From positions 1-64,000 of the forward strand of contig JANQQV010000020.1 of NCBI GenBank assembly GCA_028284865.1: 64,000 nt of DNA, in the 5' to 3' direction. This DNA comes from Rhodothermales bacterium. Lineage in GTDB: Bacteria; Bacteroidota; Rhodothermia; Rhodothermales; UBA10348. Shown one piece after another: positions 35,572 through 45,016 of the stretch. The translations under genes and the position numbers were made by a program. Each line of letters begins with the position of its first letter. Positions within the stretch are counted from its first letter, which is position 1. Under the pieces are notes generated by a model that was not told the origin of the DNA, did not search any database, and worked only from the letters and a program-made list of their open reading frames with translations.

Positions 35572-38370
35572 GTGGCGGCTGCGCTCCTGTCTCCAATCGG
35601 AACGGCAACGGCTCAAGAGCAATCAAGGACGCTAGATCCTGAAGCGCTTTACACCATGGCCTGGCGAGGTGTGGTTCTGGATGATGCGCTGCGTCAATTT
35701 CAGGAAGCAACAAGACTGGATATTTCCTGGGACCCCCTCCTTACACAGGGAAAACGCGCATTTTGCGTCGCCGATCGCTTAACAGTTGAGCAAGTGCTCT
35801 CCTGCGTGCTTGGTGGTACAGGACTCGATTTCGTTCGGCGTTCCAACGGCCTGTACGTCCTGGAAATAGCAACCGAGGGCCCAGCGCAATACGGCAATCT
35901 CCGTGGAATCGTACTCGACGGGGAAACAGCACAACCTCTCTCCCACGCTCATGTCCTGATTGCCGACGTCAATCGTGTGAGCGTCGCCAACCTGGACGGC
36001 TTGTTCATTTTTCCACGGTTGCTGGCTGGTGACTACAGCATCCGCGTCAGCCACATGGGCTACGAAACCACCGAGCAGATCATTACGATCGCGGCAGGCA
36101 CGTCCGAAAGTATTGAAGTCATTCTTGAGTCTGGAGAGCCAATTCTGATCTCGCAGGTCATTGTCGACGGAATTGGAATGATGCCCTCGTCCACGCTGCT
36201 GGGTGCTCCGCAGGCTTCCCAGGAAGAATTGACCAGTGAACTCTCTGCCGGGACATCGGGATTGATCCGAAGCCTGGACGCACTTCCCGGCGTACGTGTG
36301 AATGACGCCACAGCCGATATCCATATCCAGGGCGGTGAAGCTGGCGAACACCAATTCCGATTGGACGGGGCTCCAGTATTCCTTCCACTGAACGTAGCAT
36401 CATTCATCGGCCCATTCAGCCCCTTCGCTCTGGGCAAGATTACGGTCAACAAGGCCGGTTTTGGGGCGACGCTGGGCTCCCAGATCTCCGGTATCATTTC
36501 AGCCGAGCATGATCTCCGCGCACCTTCGAATCGCGTGAGCTCGGCAGGAAGCAATTCCCAGTTCACGGTGCAGGTTGATCCGCTGTCATCGAATGCACGC
36601 CATACGGGTTTCTGGCTCAAGCCATCTGGGACCAAGATTACGACGCTGACAGCAGCGCGTATCGGGACATGGAGCTTGATGGCTCCTCCTTCTCTGGCAA
36701 GACTGATGGATGATTGGAATGTGATCGATACGTTCCTGCTGTCTGCCTTTGCGGAACAGAACACGCCGTTCGCCAACTTCCCTCCCAGTGGTGATCCGGC
36801 CATCCAGTTTGCCGACATCCACGGAGCAACGAAAATCCAGAAAGGACTCCGGACCATCACAGCCTCCTCGTATTGGGGACGATCGAGTCTGGGCAACAAC
36901 CTGTCTGAGGTTGACTTGCTGAACGTTGATGAGCCAGCTACTGTACGGAATACCTTCAAGGACCTGTATTCATGGCAGAACGGTGTTGGTCAGGTTCGGG
37001 TCAGTGATGTCCGCTCTGCACGGCTCCTGACATCATTCGGTGCGCGAGGTTCGTTTTATCGACTCAAGCATGATTTCGACGCTTCCGATGCCGCATCGGC
37101 GCTAAACACGGAGGACGATGGGAATCGCGTACACGAAGTAGCCCTTGGTGCCGATGCGAACTACTTCCCGGATGGACGACACGAGTTTGAGTTTGGTGCG
37201 GAGTGGATACACACGGGAAGTCGTTTTACCGTAGCCGGTACACAGCAATTCCCGCTTTTCCACCAATCCTCAGGATGGAGGCTCGCGACCTTCGTGCAGG
37301 ATCGCGTTCGATTTGGCAAGCACGCCGTCGTTGAAGGAGGTTCGCGCTTCACTTGGCTGAATGCCAATCGAACCCTGTATGCCGAGCCGCGTCTGTCAGC
37401 ACGATTTGACTGGGTAGATACGCCGGTCGGAGGATTTTCTCTGTACCTGGGCTCCGGGCTGTATCGTCAGTTTGTCTCCCAATTCGATATCAGTAGCCGT
37501 AGTCCGAGGACCTTCGTCTCCTCCACGCGATTCTGGATGGGCAACGATGCTACCGTCACACCGCCCAAAGCAGCTCATTTCGCTGCTGAAATGCTGGTGC
37601 TGCCCAATGCAAAGTGGTCACTGACGCTCGAATCCTTCTACAAACGACAGTACCACATTCTGTCAGTCGACTACGCGGCAGCCACGGAAGACACCAATTC
37701 ACTGGATCAGGATGCCTTCCTGAATACAACTCGGGGGCATTCGTACGGGCTTTCAGGATCCGTCAAGCGGAGAATTGGCCCGGGGAATGTCAAAGTCCGC
37801 ATGGACCGTACGCAATCCATGCGCCGGATTCGGAATCTGTTCGACGACAACCTGCTGTCGGTACCGTGGAATGAACCGCTCAGACTCGAAGTGTCGGCCG
37901 ACATTGCTCCTTGGAATCGTCTGGTTGTCCTTGGTCGCTGGCGGAGTGTGTGGGGGCGTGAATGGGGATATCGGAAGGCGTACTACGACTTCCTGAGCGC
38001 CCATCTGAATGACGTCTCGTCATTGCTTGATCAGATGAGGGAAAACGGGGTTTCGGCAGACGCCATCCGACGCGTTGAGCGCCAGATATCAAACTATGAC
38101 CTCACCAATCCGGAAGGTCATCGACTGACTCCCATTCATCAACTGGACGTGAGTGCAGCGTATTCACTCCGTTTGGGAGACTACTCCTTGCAGCTGCGTG
38201 CGGATGTCATCAACGTACTGGATCGTAGCAATACGGCCGAATGGCGATTCCAGATGGATGAAGAGACCTACTTTGGCGGCGGCGAGTTGCCTTCGACTGG
38301 GCTGCTTGAGCGGTCAAACAGGCTGCTGCTTCCCCGCGTCATCTCCTTCGCTGCTCGCCTCACCTGGTAA
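35572..38370 (+). CDS. TonB-dependent receptor with STN and carboxypeptidase-like domains (FecA-type)
   Basis: The 932-residue open frame from GTG 35572 contains an STN/secretin N-terminal domain (MAWRGVVLDDALRQFQEATRL, about residues 28-95), a carboxypeptidase-regulatory-like domain (about 105-185), a plug domain (DIHIQGGEAGEHQFRLDG), and an outer-membrane barrel ending in the aromatic residue W. Such receptors import siderophores or glycans and signal through FecR. The GTG start gives an incomplete signal peptide. In-frame codons upstream encode RSKRRFKDRFAYRWATVLVAAALL, a complete signal peptide, but no ATG/GTG/TTG precedes it after the TGA at 35425. CTG 35494 or ATA 35515 are alternatives. 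Confidence 0.85.
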   Translation: MAAALLSPIGTATAQEQSRTLDPEALYTMAWRGVVLDDALRQFQEATRLDISWDPLLTQGKRAFCVADRLTVEQVLSCVLGGTGLDFVRRSNGLYVLEIATEGPAQYGNLRGIVLDGETAQPLSHAHVLIADVNRVSVANLDGLFIFPRLLAGDYSIRVSHMGYETTEQIITIAAGTSESIEVILESGEPILISQVIVDGIGMMPSSTLLGAPQASQEELTSELSAGTSGLIRSLDALPGVRVNDATADIHIQGGEAGEHQFRLDGAPVFLPLNVASFIGPFSPFALGKITVNKAGFGATLGSQISGIISAEHDLRAPSNRVSSAGSNSQFTVQVDPLSSNARHTGFWLKPSGTKITTLTAARIGTWSLMAPPSLARLMDDWNVIDTFLLSAFAEQNTPFANFPPSGDPAIQFADIHGATKIQKGLRTITASSYWGRSSLGNNLSEVDLLNVDEPATVRNTFKDLYSWQNGVGQVRVSDVRSARLLTSFGARGSFYRLKHDFDASDAASALNTEDDGNRVHEVALGADANYFPDGRHEFEFGAEWIHTGSRFTVAGTQQFPLFHQSSGWRLATFVQDRVRFGKHAVVEGGSRFTWLNANRTLYAEPRLSARFDWVDTPVGGFSLYLGSGLYRQFVSQFDISSRSPRTFVSSTRFWMGNDATVTPPKAAHFAAEMLVLPNAKWSLTLESFYKRQYHILSVDYAAATEDTNSLDQDAFLNTTRGHSYGLSGSVKRRIGPGNVKVRMDRTQSMRRIRNLFDDNLLSVPWNEPLRLEVSADIAPWNRLVVLGRWRSVWGREWGYRKAYYDFLSAHLNDVSSLLDQMRENGVSADAIRRVERQISNYDLTNPEGHRLTPIHQLDVSAAYSLRLGDYSLQLRADVINVLDRSNTAEWRFQMDEETYFGGGELPSTGLLERSNRLLLPRVISFAARLTW

Positions 38371-39015
38371 GGACTCGAAGGAGTTGCTCAGGTCCTCTTC
38401 TGCGAGCCGAGAGTCTTCGGTATCACCCTCTTCTTTCTGACCGGTAAGCATCTGCTCGGCCAGTTTGTGGAAGCGCCCCTGGAAAGCGAGAATGCCTACG
38501 ACTCCCAAAACGATGGCCATGTCTGCCACATTCCAGATGGGGAACAGCGCCAGATACTTCCCACCCAGGAACGGGACAGCATCAGGAACGACGCCTCTCC
38601 ACACGTTGACGTGGATGAAGTCCACCACCTTACCCAGGAAGAGAGGGTCATCGTAGAGGATCTTGCCGTAGAAAACGCGATCGATGATGTTGCCGAGCGC
38701 ACCTCCGAGAACCATGCTCAGGCTGATGCGATACGGTGCGAACATGCCTCCGACCTTGAACAGGTAGCCGATGATCAGCAATGTGGCAAAGAGGGAGAGA
38801 ATCGTGATTGTGGCCGGTGGTCCGAACTCGATCCCGAACGCCATACCAGGGTTTTCGGTGAACGTGAGTCGCAGCCAGTCCCCAATCACAGAAATGGACT
38901 GACCTTTGTACATCGTCTTGAGAACGATGACTTTTGATACCTGATCGACGATCAACACCATCAGGATGATCATCATCGACTGGGTAATCCACTTACGGGA
39001 TACTGCCTGTTCCAT
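38314..39015 (-). CDS. lspA: Lipoprotein signal peptidase (signal peptidase II)
   Basis: The 233-residue protein has four transmembrane helices and the catalytic aspartates D112 (GALGNIIDRV) and D165 (PIWNVADMAI), with the conserved TENPGMAFG. The C-terminal 35 residues are an acidic tail not needed in E. coli LspA (164 aa). LspA removes signal peptides of diacylglyceryl-lipoproteins in the inner membrane. It ends the yggS-divIVA-PNP-ileS-traR/dksA-lspA run. Its tail codons overlap the convergent end of the TonB receptor gene by 57 bases. Confidence 0.92.
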   Translation of the reverse strand: MEQAVSRKWITQSMMIILMVLIVDQVSKVIVLKTMYKGQSISVIGDWLRLTFTENPGMAFGIEFGPPATITILSLFATLLIIGYLFKVGGMFAPYRISLSMVLGGALGNIIDRVFYGKILYDDPLFLGKVVDFIHVNVWRGVVPDAVPFLGGKYLALFPIWNVADMAIVLGVVGILAFQGRFHKLAEQMLTGQKEEGDTEDSRLAEEDLSNSFESLPGEASSEGDDAGKQQPV

Positions 39016-39154
39016 TCGGATGGATTGGATTCAGTTCACTTCCTGAAGAGACCCGAACGGCGAGTGCCGCCCAACAACATGCAAACGGGATCAGGGTATC
39101 CCATTTCAATTCGCATCCAAACAGGTCCAGGCCCGTGCTGGATGGCGAGCCGAC

Positions 39155-39577
39155 CTATTTCTTCTGAGCGAGTTTCGCTTCGATGGAAATCTCGGTGTGC
39201 GGTACGGCTTCCAAACGCTCCTTCGAGATCGGATTCCCCGTCACCTTGCAGATTCCGTAGGTCTTGTTTTCGATGCGCTCGAGAGCACGATCGAGATAGC
39301 CGATGTACTTCTGTTCGCGAGCAATCATCAAGTAAAGCTTCTCACGCTCCATTGCGTCGGTGCCAGCATCAGCCATGTGGAAGCTGTATGCCGTGTCGTT
39401 CTCGGCCTGCTCACGTGCGTCGGCCAGCTGCGCACGCATCCGGTCGACATCTTCCGTGGCCTTGTCTCGCTTGTTGATGACGAGGCTCTTGAAGTGCTCA
39501 AGTTCAGCATCACTGAACGGTGAGTTGGGAGCGTCGCTTCCTTTCGAGGTGTTGGTTGTGTCAGCCATGGGATTCAC
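39155..39577 (-). CDS. TraR/DksA family protein, degenerate zinc finger
   Basis: The 140-residue protein has the coiled-coil/C4 domain order of TraR/DksA proteins: DAELEHFKSLVINKRDKA helix (about residues 20-45), GTDAMEREKLYLM and a C-terminal YGICKVTGNPISKERLEAVPH. The zinc-binding cysteines (usually four) are mostly replaced; only one Cys is present, which is common in Bacteroidota members. These proteins act on RNA polymerase or in ribosome-related roles. It lies between ileS and lspA, as in other bacteria. Confidence 0.85.
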   Translation of the reverse strand: MNPMADTTNTSKGSDAPNSPFSDAELEHFKSLVINKRDKATEDVDRMRAQLADAREQAENDTAYSFHMADAGTDAMEREKLYLMIAREQKYIGYLDRALERIENKTYGICKVTGNPISKERLEAVPHTEISIEAKLAQKK

Positions 39578-39596
39578 GCGTGTTTTCGGTGCGGAT

Positions 39597-42500
39597 TCAG
39601 CCGGAGTGGGCCAGCCGAACGCCGATCGTCAGCTTCTCTGTATTGATGTCGAATTCCGAGACGAGATCGCCCTCAGGAATGTCGGACCGTTCCAACTCAA
39701 GACACAAGGTCTCGTTCCGGATCCAGTCACCGTGTTCAGTCAGTGTTTCAGCGAATTGGTCAGCGCCATTCCACGTAGCAACGATACGATCGGTTACGGC
39801 GTAGTCGACCTCTTTTCGCATGTTTTGAATGCGATTGATGATTTCTCGAGCGGTCCCTTCACGGCGTAGCTCATCATCGATTTCCGTGTCCAGCGCAACC
39901 GTGATCTTGGCTTCCTGCCCGACCAGCCAGCCTTCGATGCCTTCGCTGACAACCTCGATGTCATCACCGGAGAAAGTGACCGGAGCGCCGTCCAGTTCCA
40001 GAGTGAGCTCGCCGGTGTCGACGTAGATGTCAATCTGCTCATCCGAGAGATCCCGGATAGCTGCGTTCGCGGCCTTCATCTGCTTTCCGAGACGTCTCCC
40101 AAGCGCTTTGAAGTTGGGTTTCGCCTGGCGACTCACGACGGAAGACGAACCATGGACATATTCGATCTCCTTGACGTTCGTCTCGCTGTTGATGATATCT
40201 GAAACGGTCTCGATGACGTCTTCCTCAACATCCGGGCCGGTGACGACCATGATCTTGGGAAGCGGTTGACGGACGTTTATGGATGCCGTGTTGCGGAGTC
40301 CGAGCACGATCGACGAGATGGTCCGAGCCAGGTACATACGGTGCTCGAGCGGTTCATCAAATGCACTGTTTCCTTCTTCAGCGGATGGGAAGGCAGCAAG
40401 GTGTACCGACTCTTCTGAGTGCGCTCCAAGCACACCATTAACGGCGCTGAACAGCCACTCGGCATAGAATGGTGCGATAGGAGCCATCAAGCGACTCACC
40501 GTCAGCAGACACTCTGCTACGGTGTGATAGGCAGCATTCTTTGACGAGGCATCCAGATCGCCACCCTTTGCACTCCAGAAACGACGTCGGTTTCTGCGGA
40601 TGTACCAGTTAGAAAGCTCATCCACGAACTGTTCAACGGTTCGTGCAGCTTTGGTCGGGTTGTAAGCATCCAGGGACTCTCCTACCGCCACAGATGTCGT
40701 GTGGAGACGGGAGAGGATCCACCGGTCCATTTCAGGACGGTCAGCTACAGCCACTACATCGTCACCAGCAAAACCGTCTACATTGGCATAGGTCGCGAAG
40801 AACGAGTAGACGTTGGCGAGCGTGTTGAAAAACTTACGCTGAGTCTCAACGATACCGCGCTCGGAAAACTTCAGGTTCTCCCAAGGCGGCGTGTTGATCA
40901 TCATGTACCAGCGAATGACATCTACGCCGTACTTCTCTATCAGAGCAAACGGGTCAACCGCGTTGCCTTTGCTCTTGGACATCTTTTCGCCCTTCTCATC
41001 CAGGACGAGGCCATTCACAACAACGTTTCGGTATGCCACGTCGTCCATGACCAAGGCGCCAATGGCGTGAAGGGTGTAGAACCAACCACGTGTCTGATCC
41101 ACGCCTTCGGCAATGAAATCACCTGGGAAGTTGCGCTCGAATACTTCCTTGTTCTCGAATGGATAGTGCCATTGGGCAAACGGCATCGCTCCAGAGTCGA
41201 ACCAGACATCGATCAGGTCCTCAACGCGGCGCATGGTCCCGCCGTCGGGCGCTGGCCAGGTCAAGTCATCAACGAATGGTCGGTGAAGGTCCACGTCCGC
41301 ATCGTCTGCGGGAAGCTGTTCCGGACACTTCTCCCGGAGTTCTGCAATGGAGCCGATGACTTCGATGTACTCGGATCCCTCTGCATCGGACTGCCAGATC
41401 GGAAGTGGAGTACCCCAGTAGCGGCGACGGCTGAGCGCCCAATCAACATTGTTCTTCAGCCAATCACCGAAGCGCCCCGTTCCAATTCCTGTTGGCTGCC
41501 AATTGATGGTGTCATTGAGCTGCATCAACCGATCCTTGATGGCCGTGGTCCGAATGAACCAGCTCTCGACGGGGTAACTCATCAACGGAGTCCCCTTTCG
41601 CCAATCGTGGGGATAGTTGTGCAGATAAGTCTCGTGCCGGTACATCAAGCCACGATCACGCAGATCGCGAGAAACGATCTTGTCCGCATCCTTGAACCAC
41701 ATCCCGGAAACGAGTCCGAATCCATCCCGAAAATGTCCATCGGACTGAACGGCATTCAGCATGGGAATGCCTTCCTTCTGGCCGGTTTCGTAGTCCTCTG
41801 CGCCAAATGCCGGCGCCGTGTGGACAAGGCCCGTTCCGTCTTCGGTGGAGACATAATCCGCGGCGACAATCTGCCAGGCGTTCTCAGTCCCTTCTTCGCC
41901 GACGAAAAAGTCGTAGAGAGGCTCATAGCGCTTGCCCAGAAGATCGGTCCCCTTGAACTCATCGAGGATTTCGTACTCCTCCTTGATGACGCTCAGCCGC
42001 GCCTTGGCGAGGATCATCTCATGCTCACCAATATCCTCGGTGTTCAAACGGATGCGTACGTAGTCGATTTTCTTGCCCACGGCGATCGCCGCGTTCGACA
42101 CGGTCGTCCAAGGCGTCGTCGTCCAAGCCAGGTAGTAGAGATCCTCACGCTCTGCCGATCGGAATCGCGTGTAGATACTCGGATCCTGGACCTCCTTATA
42201 GCCCAGGCTGACTTCGTGCGAAGACAGCACCGTGCCTGACCCCGGGCTATACCACTGGATCTTAAATCCCTGGTAGAGATACCCCTTGGAGTACATCTCC
42301 TTGAGAAGCCACCATACACTCTCAATGTAGCTGGACTTAAAGGTGATGTAGGGATCGTCCAGGTCGACCCAATACCCCATCCGGGTCGTCAGGTCATCCC
42401 AAAGGCCTTTGTATCGAAGGACGCTTTCCCGACAGGCGGCATTGTACTTGGCGATTCCGTACTCCTCGACCTGATGACGCCCTTCCAGTCCGAGTTCCTT

Positions 42501-42791
42501 CTCGACTTCGATCTCGACTGGGAGACCGTGGGTATCCCATCCTGCCTTCCGGTCTACGTGGAACCCCTGCATCGTCTTGTAGCGACAGAAGATGTCCTTG
42601 ATCGTCCGTGCCATGACATGATGGATGCCAGGCTTGCCGTTGGCCGTTGGCGGGCCTTCGTAGAACGTGAAGGAAGGGGCGCCCTCCCGCTGGGAGATAC
42701 TTTTGCCGAAGATGTCGTGCTCTTGCCAGAAGGACAGGATCTCCTTCTCAAGATGATTGGCGTCGACGTCTTTTGTCTCTGGGAAGGCCAT
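39597..42791 (-). CDS. ileS: Isoleucyl-tRNA synthetase
   Basis: The 1064-residue protein has the class-I motifs: FYEGPPTANGKPGIHHVMART near residue 43 (HIGH-equivalent GIHH) and EKMSKSKGN near residue 600 (KMSKS). The GLPVEIEVEKELG segment and the large editing domain lie between them. The length and sequence resemble the eukaryote-like IleRS type found in Bacteroidota. The enzyme charges tRNA-Ile in the cytosol. It lies between PNP and traR/dksA, a conserved arrangement with lspA. Confidence 0.95.
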   Translation of the reverse strand: MAFPETKDVDANHLEKEILSFWQEHDIFGKSISQREGAPSFTFYEGPPTANGKPGIHHVMARTIKDIFCRYKTMQGFHVDRKAGWDTHGLPVEIEVEKELGLEGRHQVEEYGIAKYNAACRESVLRYKGLWDDLTTRMGYWVDLDDPYITFKSSYIESVWWLLKEMYSKGYLYQGFKIQWYSPGSGTVLSSHEVSLGYKEVQDPSIYTRFRSAEREDLYYLAWTTTPWTTVSNAAIAVGKKIDYVRIRLNTEDIGEHEMILAKARLSVIKEEYEILDEFKGTDLLGKRYEPLYDFFVGEEGTENAWQIVAADYVSTEDGTGLVHTAPAFGAEDYETGQKEGIPMLNAVQSDGHFRDGFGLVSGMWFKDADKIVSRDLRDRGLMYRHETYLHNYPHDWRKGTPLMSYPVESWFIRTTAIKDRLMQLNDTINWQPTGIGTGRFGDWLKNNVDWALSRRRYWGTPLPIWQSDAEGSEYIEVIGSIAELREKCPEQLPADDADVDLHRPFVDDLTWPAPDGGTMRRVEDLIDVWFDSGAMPFAQWHYPFENKEVFERNFPGDFIAEGVDQTRGWFYTLHAIGALVMDDVAYRNVVVNGLVLDEKGEKMSKSKGNAVDPFALIEKYGVDVIRWYMMINTPPWENLKFSERGIVETQRKFFNTLANVYSFFATYANVDGFAGDDVVAVADRPEMDRWILSRLHTTSVAVGESLDAYNPTKAARTVEQFVDELSNWYIRRNRRRFWSAKGGDLDASSKNAAYHTVAECLLTVSRLMAPIAPFYAEWLFSAVNGVLGAHSEESVHLAAFPSAEEGNSAFDEPLEHRMYLARTISSIVLGLRNTASINVRQPLPKIMVVTGPDVEEDVIETVSDIINSETNVKEIEYVHGSSSVVSRQAKPNFKALGRRLGKQMKAANAAIRDLSDEQIDIYVDTGELTLELDGAPVTFSGDDIEVVSEGIEGWLVGQEAKITVALDTEIDDELRREGTAREIINRIQNMRKEVDYAVTDRIVATWNGADQFAETLTEHGDWIRNETLCLELERSDIPEGDLVSEFDINTEKLTIGVRLAHSG

Positions 42792-42993
42792 TCTGGGCGC
42801 TGAGATTAAGGGTTGAGGGCGTCAGCTCGGGATTGAATTGAAGCCCGAAATATAGCGATTCACGGCCTCAGCAGCGTACTTCGATACGCACAGGAAATAG
42901 CGTGAGAACGAATTATGGGATTCCTCAAGAAGCGACGCATGACGTCGCACATCAGCCGGAGACTTCCCGGGTAATCAGATCCCGAGCAGTGTC

Positions 42994-43833
42994 CTAGCTG
43001 GAATGGATACGGGAAACGACCCGAGACATCAGGCGGGCCAACGGCTCTCGGGCCATTTCGGCGGCTGCCAAAACGTCCTCAATACTGATCGAAGCCAAGT
43101 TGTCCGGATCACATTCGTCCGTAATCACGGAAAAGCCGAGCACGTTGATGTCCATGTGGCGCGCGACCAGTACCTCGGGAACGGTACTCATTCCGACCAC
43201 GTCTGCACCCATCGTGCTCAGCATCCGGTACTCGGCTCGCGTCTCAAGATTCGGTCCAACGACAGAGACGTAAACGCCTTCGTGAAGTGGGATTCCTTCT
43301 TCTTGGGCAACTTCGCGGGCAATGTGACGGAGCGAGGACGCATACGGATCACTCATGTCCGGAAAGCGAGGCCCCCAGGTGGCATGATTCGGCCCTTCAA
43401 GCGGGTTTGCTCCCATGAGGTTGATGTGATCCTCGATCAACATGATATCGCCGGCGCGATATGCGGGATTCATTCCGCCGCATGCATTGGAAACGATCAG
43501 GGTCTGCACACCAAGCGCACCGAGTACACGAACCGGAAGGGTTACTTCCTTGGCTGAGTAGCCTTCGTACAGGTGCGCCCGGCCATTCAGGGCCAGGACG
43601 GGTACGTGTCCGAGCTTGCCGACGATCAGTGTGCCTGAGTGAGACTGGACGGTCAGCTTCGGAAAGCCGGGAATGTCATCATTCCGGATCTCCTGGTATA
43701 CCTCGATTTGCTCACCGACTCCATCGAGTCCGGTACCCAGAATGATTGCGATTTCCGGAATGCTGGCGAGCCGTTCTTTGAGGAACGCGGTTGCGCCCTC
43801 CACCGCTTCTACGTGTGTCTGGATGCTGTCCAT
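42994..43833 (-). CDS. punA: Purine nucleoside phosphorylase (trimeric type)
   Basis: The 279-residue protein has the PNP/MTAP family motifs: ILGTGLDGVGEQIE (about residues 31-44), the phosphate-site RAHLYEGYSAKEVTLPVRVLGALG, the SNACGGMNPAYRAGD segment and VGMSTVPEVLVARHM near the C-terminus. The enzyme splits purine nucleosides with phosphate to the base and ribose-1-phosphate. Length is that of trimeric PNPs. It lies between divIVA and ileS on the same strand, an unusual insertion in that cluster but close-coupled (7 bases after divIVA). Confidence 0.9.
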   Translation of the reverse strand: MDSIQTHVEAVEGATAFLKERLASIPEIAIILGTGLDGVGEQIEVYQEIRNDDIPGFPKLTVQSHSGTLIVGKLGHVPVLALNGRAHLYEGYSAKEVTLPVRVLGALGVQTLIVSNACGGMNPAYRAGDIMLIEDHINLMGANPLEGPNHATWGPRFPDMSDPYASSLRHIAREVAQEEGIPLHEGVYVSVVGPNLETRAEYRMLSTMGADVVGMSTVPEVLVARHMDINVLGFSVITDECDPDNLASISIEDVLAAAEMAREPLARLMSRVVSRIHSS

Positions 43834-43840
43834 TCCTTTT

Positions 43841-44929
43841 TCAGTGTTCCTCTGCGTCCTGCTCTTCGTCGAGACCCTTCAGAATCTCGTGGATCTTCTT
43901 GATCTCATCATCGGAGTCATCTTCCGGCATGGCTGGCGATTCGGCTTCGCGGACATCAGACCCGTCTGACGCCGATTCGAAAACAGGCGTCACCCGCCAA
44001 CCTCCAGCCCCGCCCTGATCGGAATCATGACTGGAAGGATCGGTGCCTTCATCGCTTTCGCTGCGGGAGTCCCAATCGGAGGAGTGGTCTTCTGCGATGG
44101 AGTCTGCATCGGCCGAACCGGCTACGGTGTGATGAGACTCCTTGTCGAGGGATTCTGGCTCTTCATTTTCCAACTCCTCATCGTCCCACTCATCTTCATC
44201 CCATTCATCTTCCTCGTCCCAGTCGTCCTCCTCGAACGTGTCTGTCGGGCCTTCATGATGACCTGGATCTTCGTCCGTTTCTTCGTGCGCCTCCGATGTG
44301 CCCTCTGCTTCAAACTGGTCGTTGGAGAACTCGTCTGAGAGACGGTGACCATCTTCAGCGGAATCTTCTACGCCCGCTGCATGCTCATGGGAATCACTTT
44401 CATCGTCGATCGCGGGCGGGGCTTCCCGAATCATCTCGATTTCGCGACGGCTGGTAGGCTGTGCCAGCGTCCGCTCGCCGGTATCGGCTTCGAAATGCCG
44501 TAGCATTTCCATTTCGGAAACCAGGAAGGCACGAAGCTTGGCGACAATCTCCTGCTGCCGGACGGCATATCGCGCAGTCTCACGCTTGATCTCCAGGCGG
44601 TTTGCATCGGCCTCCTTCTGTAGATGCACGATGCGGTTTTCCGCATCCTCAAGCATGTCGGAGGCCTTCTTCTCTGCACTCTCTATGGTCTGCCGGGCAC
44701 TGGAACGCGCCGTTTGCAGCGCCTCTTCGAGTGCTTCCTCGACCTTCATGTAGTGCTGCAGCTTCATCTGCTGCTCGTTGATCTTCTCCTCGCTTCGGCG
44801 AAGATCATCCACCATCTCTTGCCATCCCGTGGCAATCACCTGCAAGAACGAGTCGACTTCGTCAGGATCATACCCTCGGAACGTGCGAGCGAATTCCTGC
44901 TTCCGAATATCCAGCGCCGTGATTTTCAT
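43841..44929 (-). CDS. divIVA: DivIVA-domain protein with long acidic tail
   Basis: The protein (about 362 residues from the ATG at 44929) starts MKITALDIRKQEFARTFRGYDPDEVDSFL, the DivIVA N-terminal membrane-binding motif (F-x-x-x-x-RGYD). It continues with a coiled coil (about residues 30-145). The rest is very acidic: residues about 200-260 contain many Asp/Glu/Trp runs such as DDWDEEDEWDEDEWDDEE. DivIVA proteins mark sites of high membrane curvature, at division sites and poles. The longer frame to 44980 adds 17 non-conserved residues. It is downstream of yggS, matching the classic yggS(ylmE)-divIVA-ileS-lspA order. Confidence 0.85.
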   Translation of the reverse strand: MKITALDIRKQEFARTFRGYDPDEVDSFLQVIATGWQEMVDDLRRSEEKINEQQMKLQHYMKVEEALEEALQTARSSARQTIESAEKKASDMLEDAENRIVHLQKEADANRLEIKRETARYAVRQQEIVAKLRAFLVSEMEMLRHFEADTGERTLAQPTSRREIEMIREAPPAIDDESDSHEHAAGVEDSAEDGHRLSDEFSNDQFEAEGTSEAHEETDEDPGHHEGPTDTFEEDDWDEEDEWDEDEWDDEELENEEPESLDKESHHTVAGSADADSIAEDHSSDWDSRSESDEGTDPSSHDSDQGGAGGWRVTPVFESASDGSDVREAESPAMPEDDSDDEIKKIHEILKGLDEEQDAEEH

Positions 44930-45016
44930 GGGCCTTCTGAGCTCTGTTTGACGGGTTTGGTGCGTGCTGAGGAGTCGCACGAAGATACCAAATTATCGAC
45001 AGCTTGCGGCCCGGAT

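Noticed and set aside
42932-42948. GCGACG-catga-CGTCGC hairpin downstream of PNP
   Set aside because: Only a 6-bp stem without a T-run on the minus strand; too weak to call a terminator.
42792-42993. T-box or other leader upstream of ileS
   Set aside because: No T-box bulge, specifier loop or terminator pairing is visible, and T-boxes are not expected in this phylum.
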